Assembly: GCF_003597395.2 (NCBI RefSeq)
Contig: NC_133778.1
Location: 16,388,670 to 16,452,669, forward strand
Length of the DNA stretch: 64,000 nucleotides
DNA from: Chelonoidis abingdonii
Lineage: Eukaryota > Chordata > Testudines > Testudinidae
Reading direction: 5' to 3'
Part shown: in pieces, positions 12,313-23,072 of the stretch
Position numbering within the stretch: position 1 is the stretch's first letter
Layout: each line of letters begins with the position of its first letter
The notes under the pieces: generated by a model
The model's database searches: none
Seen by the model: the letters and a program-made list of their open reading frames with translations, nothing else
What the model was told of the DNA's origin: nothing
Position numbers and translations under genes: made by a program

Positions 12313-13899
12313 ATACAGAAGTGAGAGTCTAATAGGATGTTCTCTGGGACACCTTCCAAAGGGAACTCTAGTCTTCCTGAGGTAGCCTGGCTTCCAGTTC
12401 AGCAGCAGGTAACACTTGAGACATCCCTAGCTGCAGTGGCCCACTCTCCAGCCAAACCATCTTTATGCATCTGCAAAGTAGTTACCCTCCTCCCCAGACC
12501 TTGACTGTTTACATGCATAATAATCTCTTTTAGACACAATTACACAGAGCAGACGTTTCAACCTACATGCCGTTTCTGTGTTTGTTTCCTGCTCTGGTTC
12601 TTTCTGGTTCAGTGCAGAGGGGGCTAGTTTCGCAGACTGCCTAGGGAAACAGGTAGTTAGCAGTCAGAATATTAACTGAAGGCCTGGAGACAAGGGTGGG
12701 TAATTTATAGTTTATTCTGTGCTTGCAGGTTATTAGTCCCCAACACAGGACACTGAGTGTCCAAAACCACCTTCTGATTGGCTAGTCTTTTTTTTATTAT
12801 ATCACTGCTGTACACCAATTCCCACTGCTTAATCTTACATGCCAAAATCCTACTCCTTAATGGAGGAGGCAGGACAAAGATACTGCATCTCTGAGGGTGG
12901 AAAGTGAAGGGGGCAGTGAGGAGATGAAGGGGAAAAAGTAAGTTTCAATATCTGCTTCTTCCCTGGGAGTTCCAAACGCCCCATCCGTGTCTCTGCATCA
13001 GAGGCTCAGCACTCATGGTCTGGCGTCTAGCAAAACTGGGAGCTGTTCAATCAGCGTTTTAGCAAAGCAAGCGAGCTGACTTTGTGCTGCTGAAAGAGCA
13101 GCTGGGATTCTGCAGGGCCAGAAAGAGCTAGATGAGAGACCAAGAGAGCAGCAACGCAAACAAGAGGGACCCAGTTAGAGTCAAACTAGGTTAGACAAGG
13201 GATTTCTAAACGTTTCCCTGCTACGTTTGCTTCTCCCATTACTGGGAGCTACTTTTCATAGCAGAAGGATATGTTGGAGAAACATCCCAAAACTGTTTGT
13301 GAGTTTTTAATGAAATGTATAATTAGTGAGCTCTCGGGCTCTCCAGAGGATGCATTAGTAGCTTATTGATGCACTTCTTAGGTGTTGAAAGCACAAAGCC
13401 ACAGCTTATTTCTGTCCTGTTCCTTCCTGTTCCTCACTTTAACTGATCTGCTGTGGAGAGAATTGGGTTTGTTTCAATGAGCTCCATTATCCCAGTACCC
13501 CTAGTGCCAAGTTTCTATATAAGTTGTCTTTGTGTACATGCATGGGGTGAACTACATCTCAAACATATTAACCTTATGAGCCTTCTCTAGATGTTGAAAT
13601 ATTAGCAAATAAAAATATTAGGACACCTAGAATGTTTTAAGAGGAACTGTCAGTTTACAAATCCTAAACTGAGATTTTTTTAAATTCCTCATCTGTGTTA
13701 TTAATCGATTCGGTATAAGGTTGTTTACTATTTATGTTTGTGGTAGCTGCAAAGAGACTCTCTGCAAGTCAGTTTCCCGCTGTGGGACTCACGCACTAGC
13801 ATAGCGCTGTAATGTTGTGCACCCACGGCAAGGGAAGAGACACATCTCCACACCCACCTTTGCATTTGACAGTGCAAGCCACTCCCTCCTTCAGTGCCT
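12313..13899. other. Upstream flank of FZD5, no gene seen
   Basis: AT-rich to mixed sequence leading into the GC-rich FZD5 block. No recognisable exon or repeat was identified. Distal regulatory sequence for FZD5 could lie here, but nothing in the sequence shows it directly. Confidence 0.4.
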
Positions 13900-14135
13900 G
13901 TGTCCAGGTGAGCGCTCAGGAGCTCCGGGGTGGGCTGGATGGGGAGCTGTGCCTGAGGAAGGACTCCCGTTTGAGCAGATTCAGAGGTGGGGCGCCCCGC
14001 CCGGCGCCGGCGTGTGCCCCAATGGGAGGGCTGGGGGGCGGATGAGACGCTCCCTTGGGGAATCACCGTGGGGAGTGGGTGGGGCTAATCGCGGAGGGGC
14101 GTGGCACTCCGCAGGGGGCGTGCCCATCAGGCGAG

Positions 14136-14145
14136 GGGGCGGGGC
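14136..14145 (+). promoter_or_regulatory. GC box (candidate Sp1/KLF site) upstream of FZD5
   Basis: GGGGCGGGGC is a consensus GC box about 480 bp before the FZD5 start codon, next to further GGGGCG-type words at 14095-14120. Such sites are common in CpG islands, so use in this promoter is inferred only. Confidence 0.35.
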
Positions 14146-14616
14146 TTCAGCCCGTGCATTTGAGCGCAGGTGGCTGTATCCGCGGCTCCACTCCGCCGGC
14201 GCCGGCTGTAGGGGTGGCGGTGGCTGCAGCGAGTGCCGGAGCCGGAGCGCGCGGGCTGCAGGGCGCTACATGGTGCCGGGCGCCCGGGGCAGCCTGATGC
14301 CCTGCCCGCTCCCCGTCCCCTTCCGCCGCAGGTGGCTGCCCGCGGCCATGGAGCCCGACGTGCGGGGGCAGCGGGCCGGCCGGGGCTGAGCGCCGAGACG
14401 CCCCTCGCGTGCGGCCTGCCCCAGGGCCGCGCGGCGCAGGAACCGCTGCCAAACTTCTCCGGGAGCCGAGCGCGCCCGTGCCTAGGGAGCGCCCCGCCCG
14501 CGGACTCGGGGACCCCGCCAGCGGCGGGCGCCGGGGAGAGACTCCGCATTCCTGCCGAGCTCGTCTGCTGCCGCCCCGGGCCAGCCGCGGCCGGTGCCGG
14601 GGCGCGCTGCGTCACG

Positions 14617-16297
14617 ATGGTCGGCTCCGCCGGGGCTCCTGAGCCTGCTGCTCCTGCTGCGGCTCCCGCTGCGCGGCCGCCGCGCCAAGGCGGCCGTGTG
14701 CCAGGAGATCGGTGCCCATGTGCAAGGGCATCGGCTACAAACCTGACTACTGCCCAACCAGTTCAACCACGACAGCAGGACGAGGCGGGGCTGGAGGTGC
14801 ACCAGTTCGGCCGCGGAGATCCAGTGCTCGCCGGACCTGCGCTTCTTCTCTGCAGCGTGTACACCCCCATCTGCCTGCTGGACTACGCCAAGCCCTGCCG
14901 CCCTGCGCCGCGCCGTGTGCGAGCGGGCCAAGGCCGGCTGCTCGCCCCTCATGCGCCAGTACGGCTTCGCCTGGCCCGAGCGGATGAGCTGTGACCGGCT
15001 GCCGGCGCTGGGGGACCCGGACACGCTGTGCATGGATTACACCCGCAGCGAGCCCCCCCCGCCGCCCGCCGCGCCGCCCGCCCTGGCCAAGCCCACCCGC
15101 GCCTCCAGGGGGCCCCAGCGGAGCCTGAGCCCGGACTGCGGCCGGGTGTGCCGCTGCACCGAGCCCTTCGTGCCCATCGCCCGCGAGTCCCACCCGCTCT
15201 ACAGCAAGATCCGGACCGGCCAGGTGCCCAACTGCGCCGTGCCCTGCTTCCAGCCCTACTTCACCCAGGACGAGAAGACCTTCGCCAGCTTCTGGATCGG
15301 GCTCTGGTCCATCCTCTGCTTCCTCTCCACCTCCACCACTGTGGCCACCTTCCTGATCGACATGGAGCGGTTCCGCTACCCGGAGCGGCCCATCATCTTC
15401 CTCTCCGCCTGCTACCTCTTCGTCTCCCTGGGCTACATCGTGCGGCTGGTGGCGGGCCACGCCAGCGTGGCTTGCAACCCGGAGTACCGCCACGTGCACT
15501 ACGAGACCACGGGCCCCGCGCTCTGCACCATGGTCTTCCTCCTGCTCTACTTCTTCGGCATGGCCAGCTCCATCTGGTGGGTGATCCTGTCCCTCACCTG
15601 GTTCCTGGCCGCCGGCCTGAAGTGGGGCAACGAGGCCATCGCCGGCTACTCGCAGTACTTCCACCTGGCCGCCTGGCTCATCCCCAGCGTCAAGTCCATC
15701 GCCGTGCTGGCCCTGAGCTCGGTGGACGGGGACCCGGTGGCCGGGGTGTGCTACGTGGGCAACCAGAACCTGGACAACCTGCGGGGCTTCGTGCTGGCCC
15801 CCCTGGTGGTCTATCTCTTCACCGGGACCCTCTTCCTGCTGGCGGGCTTCGTGTCCCTCTTCCGCATCCGCAGCGTCATCAAGCAGGGGGGCACCAAGAC
15901 TGACAAGCTGGAGAAGCTGATGATCCGCATCGGCATCTTCACCGTCCTCTACACGGTGCCGGCCACCCTGGTGGTGGCGTGTTACGTGTACGAGCAGCAC
16001 TACCGGGAGAGCTGGGAGAGGGCGCAGAACTGCTCCTGCCCCGGCGACCCCAGCAAGCCCAAGCCGGACTACGCCGTCTTCATGCTGAAGTACTTCATGT
16101 GCCTGGTGGTGGGCATCACCTCGGGCGTGTGGATCTGGTCCGGGAAGACGCTGGACTCCTGGAGGCAGTTCACGGGCAAGTGGTGCCGGGGGAGGAAGCC
16201 CTCCATGTATGGGGAAGCCAGCTCCGCTTTGACAGCCAGGGCTGGGGGCGCGGCTGCCGCTTCCTACCACAAGCAAGTCCCGCTTTCTCAGGTGTGA
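14617..16297 (+). CDS. FZD5: Frizzled class receptor 5, with a frame-disrupted N-terminal part
   Basis: A seven-pass Wnt receptor of the plasma membrane; Wnt binding to its cysteine-rich domain (CRD) recruits Dishevelled, and LRP5/6 in the canonical branch. From 14915 to the TGA at 16295-16297 one clean frame of 460 codons covers the CRD end (CERAKAGCSPL, MSCDRLP, LCMDY), a proline-rich linker, seven membrane segments (about residues 124-148, 158-180, 203-232, 246-268, 289-316, 333-358 and 387-409 of that frame), the Dishevelled-binding KTxxxW motif (KTLDSW, 411-416) and a PDZ-binding tail ending LSQV. Upstream, the leucine-rich signal peptide, VCQEI, VPMCKGIGY, PNQFNHD, EAGLEVHQF, EIQCSPDLRFF and CSVYTPIC are all recognisable but fall in different frames, with at least seven frame switches between 14617 and 14915. 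FZD5 is preferred over FZD8 for the STSTTVATF, GHASVAC and GGTKTDKLEK stretches, for the lack of FZD8's glycine-rich insertions, and for the CCNYL1 neighbour. The start at 14617 is the ATG just before the signal-peptide stretch. Confidence 0.93.
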
Positions 16298-16779
16298 GGA
16301 GCACCGGGACCGCGCCAGACTCCCCCGGGGCCGTGGAAGCTCCGCTCCGGGGGCCGGGAGCTGCTGCCTCCCCCAGCACTTCGTAAGGGGAAGGGGATCC
16401 GGCTGGGAAGTGCCAGGGTCCCTCGAAGCGGGTGCGGGGAGAGCGGACTGCTCAGGCCGGCCCCGCTCAGAGCCGCTCGCAGGTAACTCCAGCCTCTTGC
16501 TCGCTCCCCTCTTGCGGGTACCAGCAGGGACGGTTCCCTAAGGCTGCCTGGTAGATTTCACTCCGAGTTGGCCAGGGGCGGATGTAACAGACGAGGGAGC
16601 CCGTTGAACGGAGACTTTCAGAAGATCGACGCAGTGGAAGATCAACTTCCAGTCTAGCTTTACTCAGAAACCCTGGGTGGCGGGGATGGAGAATAAAGAC
16701 GGGGCTTTCATGCCCCTTTTACCGATACTGCTACCTTCTTCCGCTGGGTGCACGGGAGGGGCAGTCATCTAAGCATGAG

Positions 16780-16905
16780 CAGGGTGACAAGCTAGAAAGT
16801 GTGAAAAATCAGGGCAGGGGGTGGGGTGGTAATAGGCGCCCCTATAAGGAAAAAGCCCCGGATATCAGGACTGTCCCTATAAAATCGGGACATTTGGTCA
16901 CCCTA
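16780..16905. mobile_element. Short hAT-like MITE (AGGGTGAC family), copy 2
   Basis: A 126-bp element with inverted ends CAGGGTGAC and GTCACCCTA. Its body matches the copy at 2865-2993 in reverse orientation, sharing 'actgtccctataaaatcggga' versus 'tatagggacagtcctg'. The flanks AGCATGAG (16772-16779) and AGCTTGAC (16906-16913) agree at 6 of 8 positions, a decayed target duplication. It lies in the likely FZD5 3' UTR. Confidence 0.7.
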
Positions 16906-17039
16906 AGCTTGACAGGTCTTGGACTAATCCGCTGTCATCTCCTAGAGCAGAGCCAGACCCCAGGACTGGGGGTGAGAGGAGAGGGACTGTCAGCGTCTGG
17001 CAAGCGGGGATGGGAGCGAGCTAAGGGGTTTAAATAAGG

Positions 17040-18260
17040 ACTAAGCCCTAGACTTTGGACCTCATTCCTGTGGTCAGCGGCCTCCTGCTCTCAGGCCAGA
17101 CCCCGCTCTTTGCTGATCCAGGCAGGGACACCCCAGTTACACCGCGGGGCTTTAATCAACTGCGTGCGAAGGCAAACCCCCCTCGCTGAGTGCTCGGCCA
17201 CCCGGCTCCCTGCCCATGCAACAGACAAGCCCCCTCCCCGGTGCAAGGCTGGGGCCATCGCAGTCCCCGGGAATCCGCCCCCTCTTCAGTTCCTCCGGCC
17301 GCGGGGGAGTTAAACCTCAGTGAGCTCTTGCAAAGCAGAGATTCGTAGTTTACAAGGGGCCTTTAAAAGTCCGTCTGTTCAAACCGGAGTCAATCCCCCG
17401 GCCCCAGGTTAGTGAAGGGGGCGGGGGGAGAAACAAGCGCAGGATACAGTTACAAAAAACAAGTGTCCTGGGGAGTGGGGGGCGCTTCTCCTTCTCCCTG
17501 AAAGGGCCGGGGAGGGGAACGGCCTCTGGCTGCTAGCGGTCGTTTATTGGCGCTGCGCACTTAGCGCCTGCCCGTGTGTGCAACCTGCGAGTGTTGCCAC
17601 CGTCTGGGGCAGCGCAAAGGTCTGCGCCCGCCTCACCCTGCCAGGGCGGAGTTTACTGCCGCCTCTTTTCCCGCTTTCCCTCCGGGTTCCTGCAGTGGGC
17701 GAGGGCCCGGTTAGCAGCGATCCGCAGCCAGCTCGTAGCAGGAAGCATCGCCCTCCCCCCGCCGGGCAGGCAGAGCTAAAGCCGGGCTCTGCCCTTTCTG
17801 CAGGGGGAGCTGGGGAAGGGGCAGGCAAAGGTGCCTAGCGGCTGCCCAGCATCATTTCCCCGTGGCCACCGCCTGCTGCAGTAGCGCGGGCCTGGTTTTC
17901 ACCCCCCGGGGAACGAGGGCCAGGGCGTTTCTTTTGACACCGGATTGGCCATTTCCTCCTCCGCTCTGTTCCAGACGGGGAGCCACCCGCCCTGGCTTCC
18001 GAATTCAGCCGGAGGGCAGGGCCGGGCAGCTGCTGAAAACCGGCTGGATGGTGGCGGATTAAAACTCTAAAGTCTAGAGCCAAAGCCGCGGCCTCCTGCC
18101 TTGCTCCAGCGCCCGGGCCCCGTCAGCGATGCAGCGGGAAGGCAACTTTGCACCCCCAGCGTCAACCAGGCTGCCGGGTCCTAAGGGGCTGCTCTTGCAT
18201 TGGACACACTACGGGGGCCCAAGCCCCGCCCCTTTTCCTTCAGCGGGAGCACGTGTAGCT
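17040..18260. other. CpG-rich block downstream of FZD5, unexplained
   Basis: GC-rich, CpG-containing sequence about 0.75 kb beyond the FZD5 stop, separated from the coding island by the more ordinary sequence around the MITE. Frames here (up to 94 codons) overlap on both strands and match nothing I recognise. It may be a GC-rich part of the FZD5 3' UTR, a separate island or an enhancer. Confidence 0.45.
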
Positions 18261-21200
18261 TTGCCTCAGCTCATGTCAATTTCACGGGCTGCCCCTACAC
18301 TCTGCTGAGACAGGCTCGCTGAGCCCTCAGGAAGCAATAGGCCCCTTTGCCTGTGTTTTTAGCCCTGTAAGGGAGAATTGACCCCAGGGAGAGCTGGCAG
18401 CAGTAGCACACTGCTCCCTACTCATGACTGGTGCACAGGAGTGCAACCGCCTCAACACTGACACAAATAGAGCAGTTTGCTCCCCATTAAGCCAGCCAGG
18501 GTTCAGCAGTGCAGAGCAGGCCCTTCACGGGGCTGAAGGAAGGCACTATTGCCAAACTGGGCAGGCAGCTTTAACCAGAATCAGGAGCTGGGTGTGAGGA
18601 GCAGGAATTACCAACTCTATCAAAAGAGCAGCCTGCCCCGCTCCACTGCTAAGTGCAGCTGATTTGAGTTTCCCAGGAGCTGTTTCCACTCCCTGGGACC
18701 AAATTTAGGAATAAAACCCCAACCTGCTCTTCACTTTATAGCAAACCACCCCCTAATGTCCCCCCCCACCTCTCCTTGCACCAGCCTCCAGCTTTGATGC
18801 AATGTGGCAGTAGCCCTGCACCTGCTTTTGGACTATAAAGTGGTGTGGCTTTAAAGCTGGCACCCACCAGCGAGCGCTGAGTCAGCAGGACTCTCACGGG
18901 TAAGGGGGCAGGGCTGGTGCATTGACCTGCCCTAGGTAACAGCACCACTGACCTGCACTCCCCAGGCACAAAAATGGACACAGCCCCTCTCCGCAGCAGC
19001 AGAATATTTCAAGGCCCAGGCCCCTGAGTCTAGTCTTTCGTTTTGTGGGCAGTAGAAGGAGTGAGGGGAAAAGCTCTAAAACCCTGATTTCCCCAGAAGC
19101 AGCTGAATGCACGTGTTCTCCTCTGAGCCGCACCACCTCAGATGGCCACAGTGGCAACCGAGAGCACCTGTTCCCTGAGATGGCCAGGCTGTGAAAGCTC
19201 TACACCCCACCTCCTCTCAAGGTAGCTCTATAGGCAAAATCTCATCCCCTGCTTGTCAGAAACAAAGAGCTGGAACGCAAGCCTGCAGCCAGCCAGAAAA
19301 TCAAGGATGGCCAGGGTCTTGCTATCCAGTCGTGTGTAGTAGGGGAAGTGCATGAACAAGGCCCGAGCAGCTTGGCAATAACCTTCCCCCGCACAAGTTT
19401 GCAGCAGCTGTGACAAGGGTCCTGCAATGCAGTCAGTGTACAGTACTGCAGCAAGGATAGTTCTTTTACACCCTGTAAATAATTGTATTATGGAATCCAG
19501 TCTGTATATAGTAGAGAATTTTAGTGAACTTTGAGACGGGTTTGTTCTCATTAACAAGGCAGCTTCAGCCTAGCTACACTGGGGCTAGTTGTGGGGCGTA
19601 GTCCAGCATCTTGACTCATTTTAGTGGTCAAATTCATGCCCAGTTTTACCTGGGTCTTGCAGTAGGGGCCTATTGTAGGCACAGCTATACACACATCATT
19701 CAATACCTTGAACAAAACCACATCAAAAGGATTTTTCTTCAAGTGTAACTGCCTCAGTATAGTTTTCTTTTTTAAAAAAAACAGCTGCAAACTGGACTGC
19801 TGACAAAATGTGAGCATAGTTGAAGCCGGGGTCAAGGTAGCTTTGGGCTAGTGACAAAACCTTTGCTACAGCCAATCATAACAGCTGAAGCTTTATTTGC
19901 CCTGGCTTTCAGGATTCTCCAGATTTTCACCACTGCACTGCAAGCAGCAGCAGCAACTAAAAGGAGTAGGTGGGTAAAGAGACATCATTTTGTGCCCAGG
20001 TGGGTAGGGCCCAAACTTGTACACATTAGACTTCACCCACTTCAGTGGTGACCGTGTGACTTTTTTTTTTTTGTTTAAGAAGTAACTTTGTATGTATTCT
20101 ATTTTGTGAAAAGTTGAAGAAAACCTGAGATTTTATTCAAAGAAAAAAGAGATTAGCTATTTATGAGAAAACAAAAAAAGTGTCTTTTTATTTCTTTGTT
20201 CCTGATGATGGTAGAGCAAAATAAAAGGAACAACAGAGGGGGAAAATGAGAACATGCTAGTGTTTCCCTCTCATTTCTTACCAGCAGGAGGCACTTAAAG
20301 GGATGTGCTGAGACTAGCCCTGAGGCAATGAAATAGGGCTTATAGGAGTAGTGCTTAGCTCCACAGGGCCCTATTCCCACCCTGGGGACTCCAGGCATTA
20401 TTATACAAATAAGAAACATGTCACATTTCCCTGCAGGAAACAGGAATGTAGCTAGTGGAATCCCACCAGAAGTCCTCTCACAGGTTATAAACAAAGCCTT
20501 GTAAGGAAATGTTACAGAAATGGGGGGAGGGGGAAGTTTAGGTCTGTTCTGTAACTTTAAAAAGGGGGGGTAAACACACTAGTAGATCAAGAGTTGCTTT
20601 CAAGGCAAGCATTGCTGTTGGCTTGTGTCCGTAACAGCTCCTGTAAAGTGCACTGCCCTGACTGTTCAAAGGTAACACCCCATCGTTAGAGCACAGGCCT
20701 TACTGTAAAATGTATGGGTCTTTTGAATTGGAATAGTGTCAGGTCCTTATCCAGCAATAAACTCAAGCACCCTACACCTGTCTGATACTTACCAGTTAAC
20801 ACAGTCAAGCAAGTCTCAGTCAACTAGAAGTGTATGCCAATCTCAGTCCTATGTCCAGATTTGGTGCAGACCCACATAATCCGCAAGACAAACCCTGGAA
20901 GTCTTCCCCTCCAGGAGGTAGGATCTCATTTTGCAAGGATTCAGTCTAAAGGTACCGATGCTGCAGGAAGAGCATTTAAAATAGAGAGGCACAAGGTTAA
21001 GATGTGCTCACTTGTGACTACTCACGCAGCACTCAGCTATCCAGTTAGCTCTGAAGTGTGCATAGCATCGGCTGGATTTCTGTCACCCAAGCAGCACTAT
21101 CAGAAGTGATCATAGACAAAATATGGACACTGACCCCCAAGATTATGATTCCAAGGCACTAATACCTGTCTGGCCATTCTCCATCAGTGCAAATAAAATG

Positions 21201-22219
21201 GTCACAGGGTCTGATCCTGCCATGCATCAAGATCCACAACTTCCTTTGGGCAGAGAGCCTGCAGCACCTCTCAGAATGGGGCTCTCTCTAATAAGCTAGG
21301 GCACACTCACTTTCTTTTAAATACACCCTTTAACACACACACTGGGTCTTGCCTTGTTCCAGCCTTCCCCTCTCCTGGAGTCTGCCACACACTGGGATTT
21401 GGAGACCTGTATCTGCATGGAGAGTTAGAATGCATAGATGAATAGGAGGTGTGCAGAAGTGGCACACCAAGATTCAACACAGCACTGGCCCAGAGTTCAT
21501 CCCTCCAGGTGGGGAAGGAAGCTGGTTACTGTAGGTGGCAGGCTGCTAGTCACCTGAGCTAGTCAGTCCCTTACTAACAAGTAAGGTATTGGAATAGTTT
21601 ATCCCATGATTAGGCATCTCATCACTAGGTCCCCCAGGTTGTGTTCAGTCCTTATCTGTCTATTCAGACTAATCTTCTCAGGGCAGCTACTGCCTCTTCC
21701 ATTGTCTTGCACAGAACCAGTCACGTAGGAGCTGGCAGGGAACAGGTGCTGTCAAGATCTTAGTCTTGTGAGCTGAAAAAAGCTGCCCGTAAGTTTAGGA
21801 ACTGCACTACTGGGGATAAACTCATGTATCTTGGATTAGACTCCTCCTCCTGCTGCCCCCCCCCAGCTGTTTTAGAACTAGGCCTAGCCTTTACAGACTG
21901 ACAAGTTAGCCTAATTTGCCACCCCCAGTACAGCAAATCAGCAGTAATTCAACGGAACCACAAAGAAGTGAGAGACAGGAAGATCAGGTCCAATGCCCCA
22001 GAGCGCTCACAACTTCTAAGATATCATGAACCAGGAGAAAGGAAGGTAAACGTGAGCGAGTGTTAAGGACAAGAGTGACAACGTTCTTAAGAGAAGAGCG
22101 GTGTAATTTGGTGCACTCTATAAATCCTTTCTGCATTTCTCTCTGGTATGCCACTTGGCAGGAGAACATGTATCACATAAGGATGGATATTTCTTACCAA
22201 AACTGGGTACAGGTCACTC

Positions 22220-22353
22220 AAGAACTACATGAGCGACAGGGAATGGACCACTTGATTACTTTTTCTGTTCTTTCTGGGGCACATTGGCCACTGTCGGAAG
22301 ACAGGATACTGGGCTAGATGGACCGTTAGTCTGACCCAGCATGGCTGTTCCTG
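22220..22353 (+). mobile_element. LINE (CR1-like) 3' end fragment
   Basis: The segment 'ggccactgtcggaagacagg' followed by 'tactgggctagatggacc' and 'gtctgacccagcatggctgttcctgc' is a common sauropsid repeat 3' end that I associate with CR1-like elements. It is 5'-truncated and non-coding. Confidence 0.55.
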
Positions 22354-22920
22354 CATGGAAATTGGGTCTGAAGAGATACCACCACTTCCTTTCTGGTGGA
22401 GCTCTCTCCACTATTCAGATCTACACTTCAGCACTGACCAGCAGCCACCCCTACTTACGTGCTTGGAACATACTCTGTAGCACGTACTCCACCTCTCCTT
22501 CAGCGCTTACCTCAAATCGCTCCCTTCTCCTCCTCCTCCACTTGCCCACATTATGCCTGATGTCTTTTCTTGGTAAAAATATGGGTGTTGTTGACATTTA
22601 TTCTATCCCAGGAGTACTACCTGCCAAACCCACTTTAAGTGGTTCTCATACTAAGTTGCCATAGCAACAAAACAGTTCCTGTATCCAAAGGGCAAAAGTT
22701 GCACTGAAGCAAGTTTGCATTCTTCAGCTGGGATTCTATCAGACTAAGCCCGTAGCAATGAATGGTTGGCAGAGTGTTGATCTCCACCTAATACTACTTG
22801 TGGATGGGAGCGGAGCTGATTCTAACTAGCCTGCATTGAAGCAAGCACATAGCTAGGCAATTTCCTGTCAGCAATTGAGTGTGTCACAACTATGACTAGA
22901 AGATGACAGTGTTGCAGCTC

Positions 22921-22926
22921 AATAAA
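22921..22926 (+). terminator. FZD5: Candidate poly(A) signal for FZD5
   Basis: AATAAA on the + strand, followed within 40 bases by a T/G-rich stretch (tgttggattcgtggggattttt) suitable as a downstream element. It would give a 3' UTR of about 6.6 kb. Earlier AATAAA sites exist, so this is only one candidate. Confidence 0.25.
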
Positions 22927-23066
22927 GATTTAAGTATCCAACTGTTGGATTCGTGGGGATTTTTCATTGGGTTATCTAGACCCAGTACACAGCCCAATGC
23001 ACACAGACCTATCCTGCCAGGCTGGCTCACAGGCAGAGAGAGAAAAATAATTAAAAACAATGAGAT

Positions 23067-23072
23067 TTTATT
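23067..23072 (-). terminator. CCNYL1: Candidate poly(A) signal for CCNYL1
   Basis: TTTATT on the + strand (AATAAA on -), followed downstream on the minus strand by a T-rich stretch. It would give CCNYL1 a 3' UTR of about 3.9 kb. Alternatives on the same strand are at 23713-23718 and 25347-25352. Confidence 0.25.

Larger units (their letters stand above)
13900..16600 (+). promoter_or_regulatory. CpG island covering the FZD5 promoter region and coding exon
   Basis: Composition changes sharply near 13.9 kb to GC-rich, CpG-dense sequence that runs through the whole FZD5 coding exon. Single-exon frizzled genes usually sit in such islands (family knowledge). No TATA box is obvious near the start, which fits a CpG-island promoter. 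The transcription start was not located. A possible 3' splice site 'tccgccgcag|gtggctg' at about 14331 could mark the acceptor of a 5' UTR intron, but this is inference. Confidence 0.65.
16298..22945 (+). other. FZD5: Presumed FZD5 3' UTR and downstream region
   Basis: No coding exon was found between the FZD5 stop and the CCNYL1 stop on the other strand. Human FZD5 has a 3' UTR of several kb (established knowledge), so part of this region is probably transcribed. AATAAA hexamers on the + strand occur at 16692-16697, 20756-20761, 21192-21197 and 22921-22926. The sequence alone does not say which is used. A hAT MITE, a CpG-rich block and a CR1 tail lie within it. Confidence 0.4.

Noticed and set aside
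13817..14389. A 190-codon plus-strand frame upstream of FZD5
   Set aside because: It lies in the CpG island, is rich in Arg/Gly/Ala without any known motif, and probably represents promoter or 5' UTR sequence.
14747..16276. A 509-codon open frame on the minus strand
   Set aside because: It is antisense to FZD5 in very GC-rich sequence, where stop codons are rare. Its product is His/Gly/Glu-rich with no domain, and the plus-strand frame encodes a conserved receptor.
14617..16297. FZD5 as a true pseudogene
   Set aside because: The 460-codon downstream frame is intact with every functional motif, and all breaks cluster in the first ~300 bp of GC-rich sequence. Sequence error is the simpler explanation.
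14617..16297. Assignment to FZD8 instead of FZD5
   Set aside because: The LSQV end is FZD8-like, but GHASVAC, STSTTVATF and GGTKTDKLEK are FZD5-type, the FZD8 glycine-rich insertions are missing, and the neighbour is CCNYL1 rather than CCNY.
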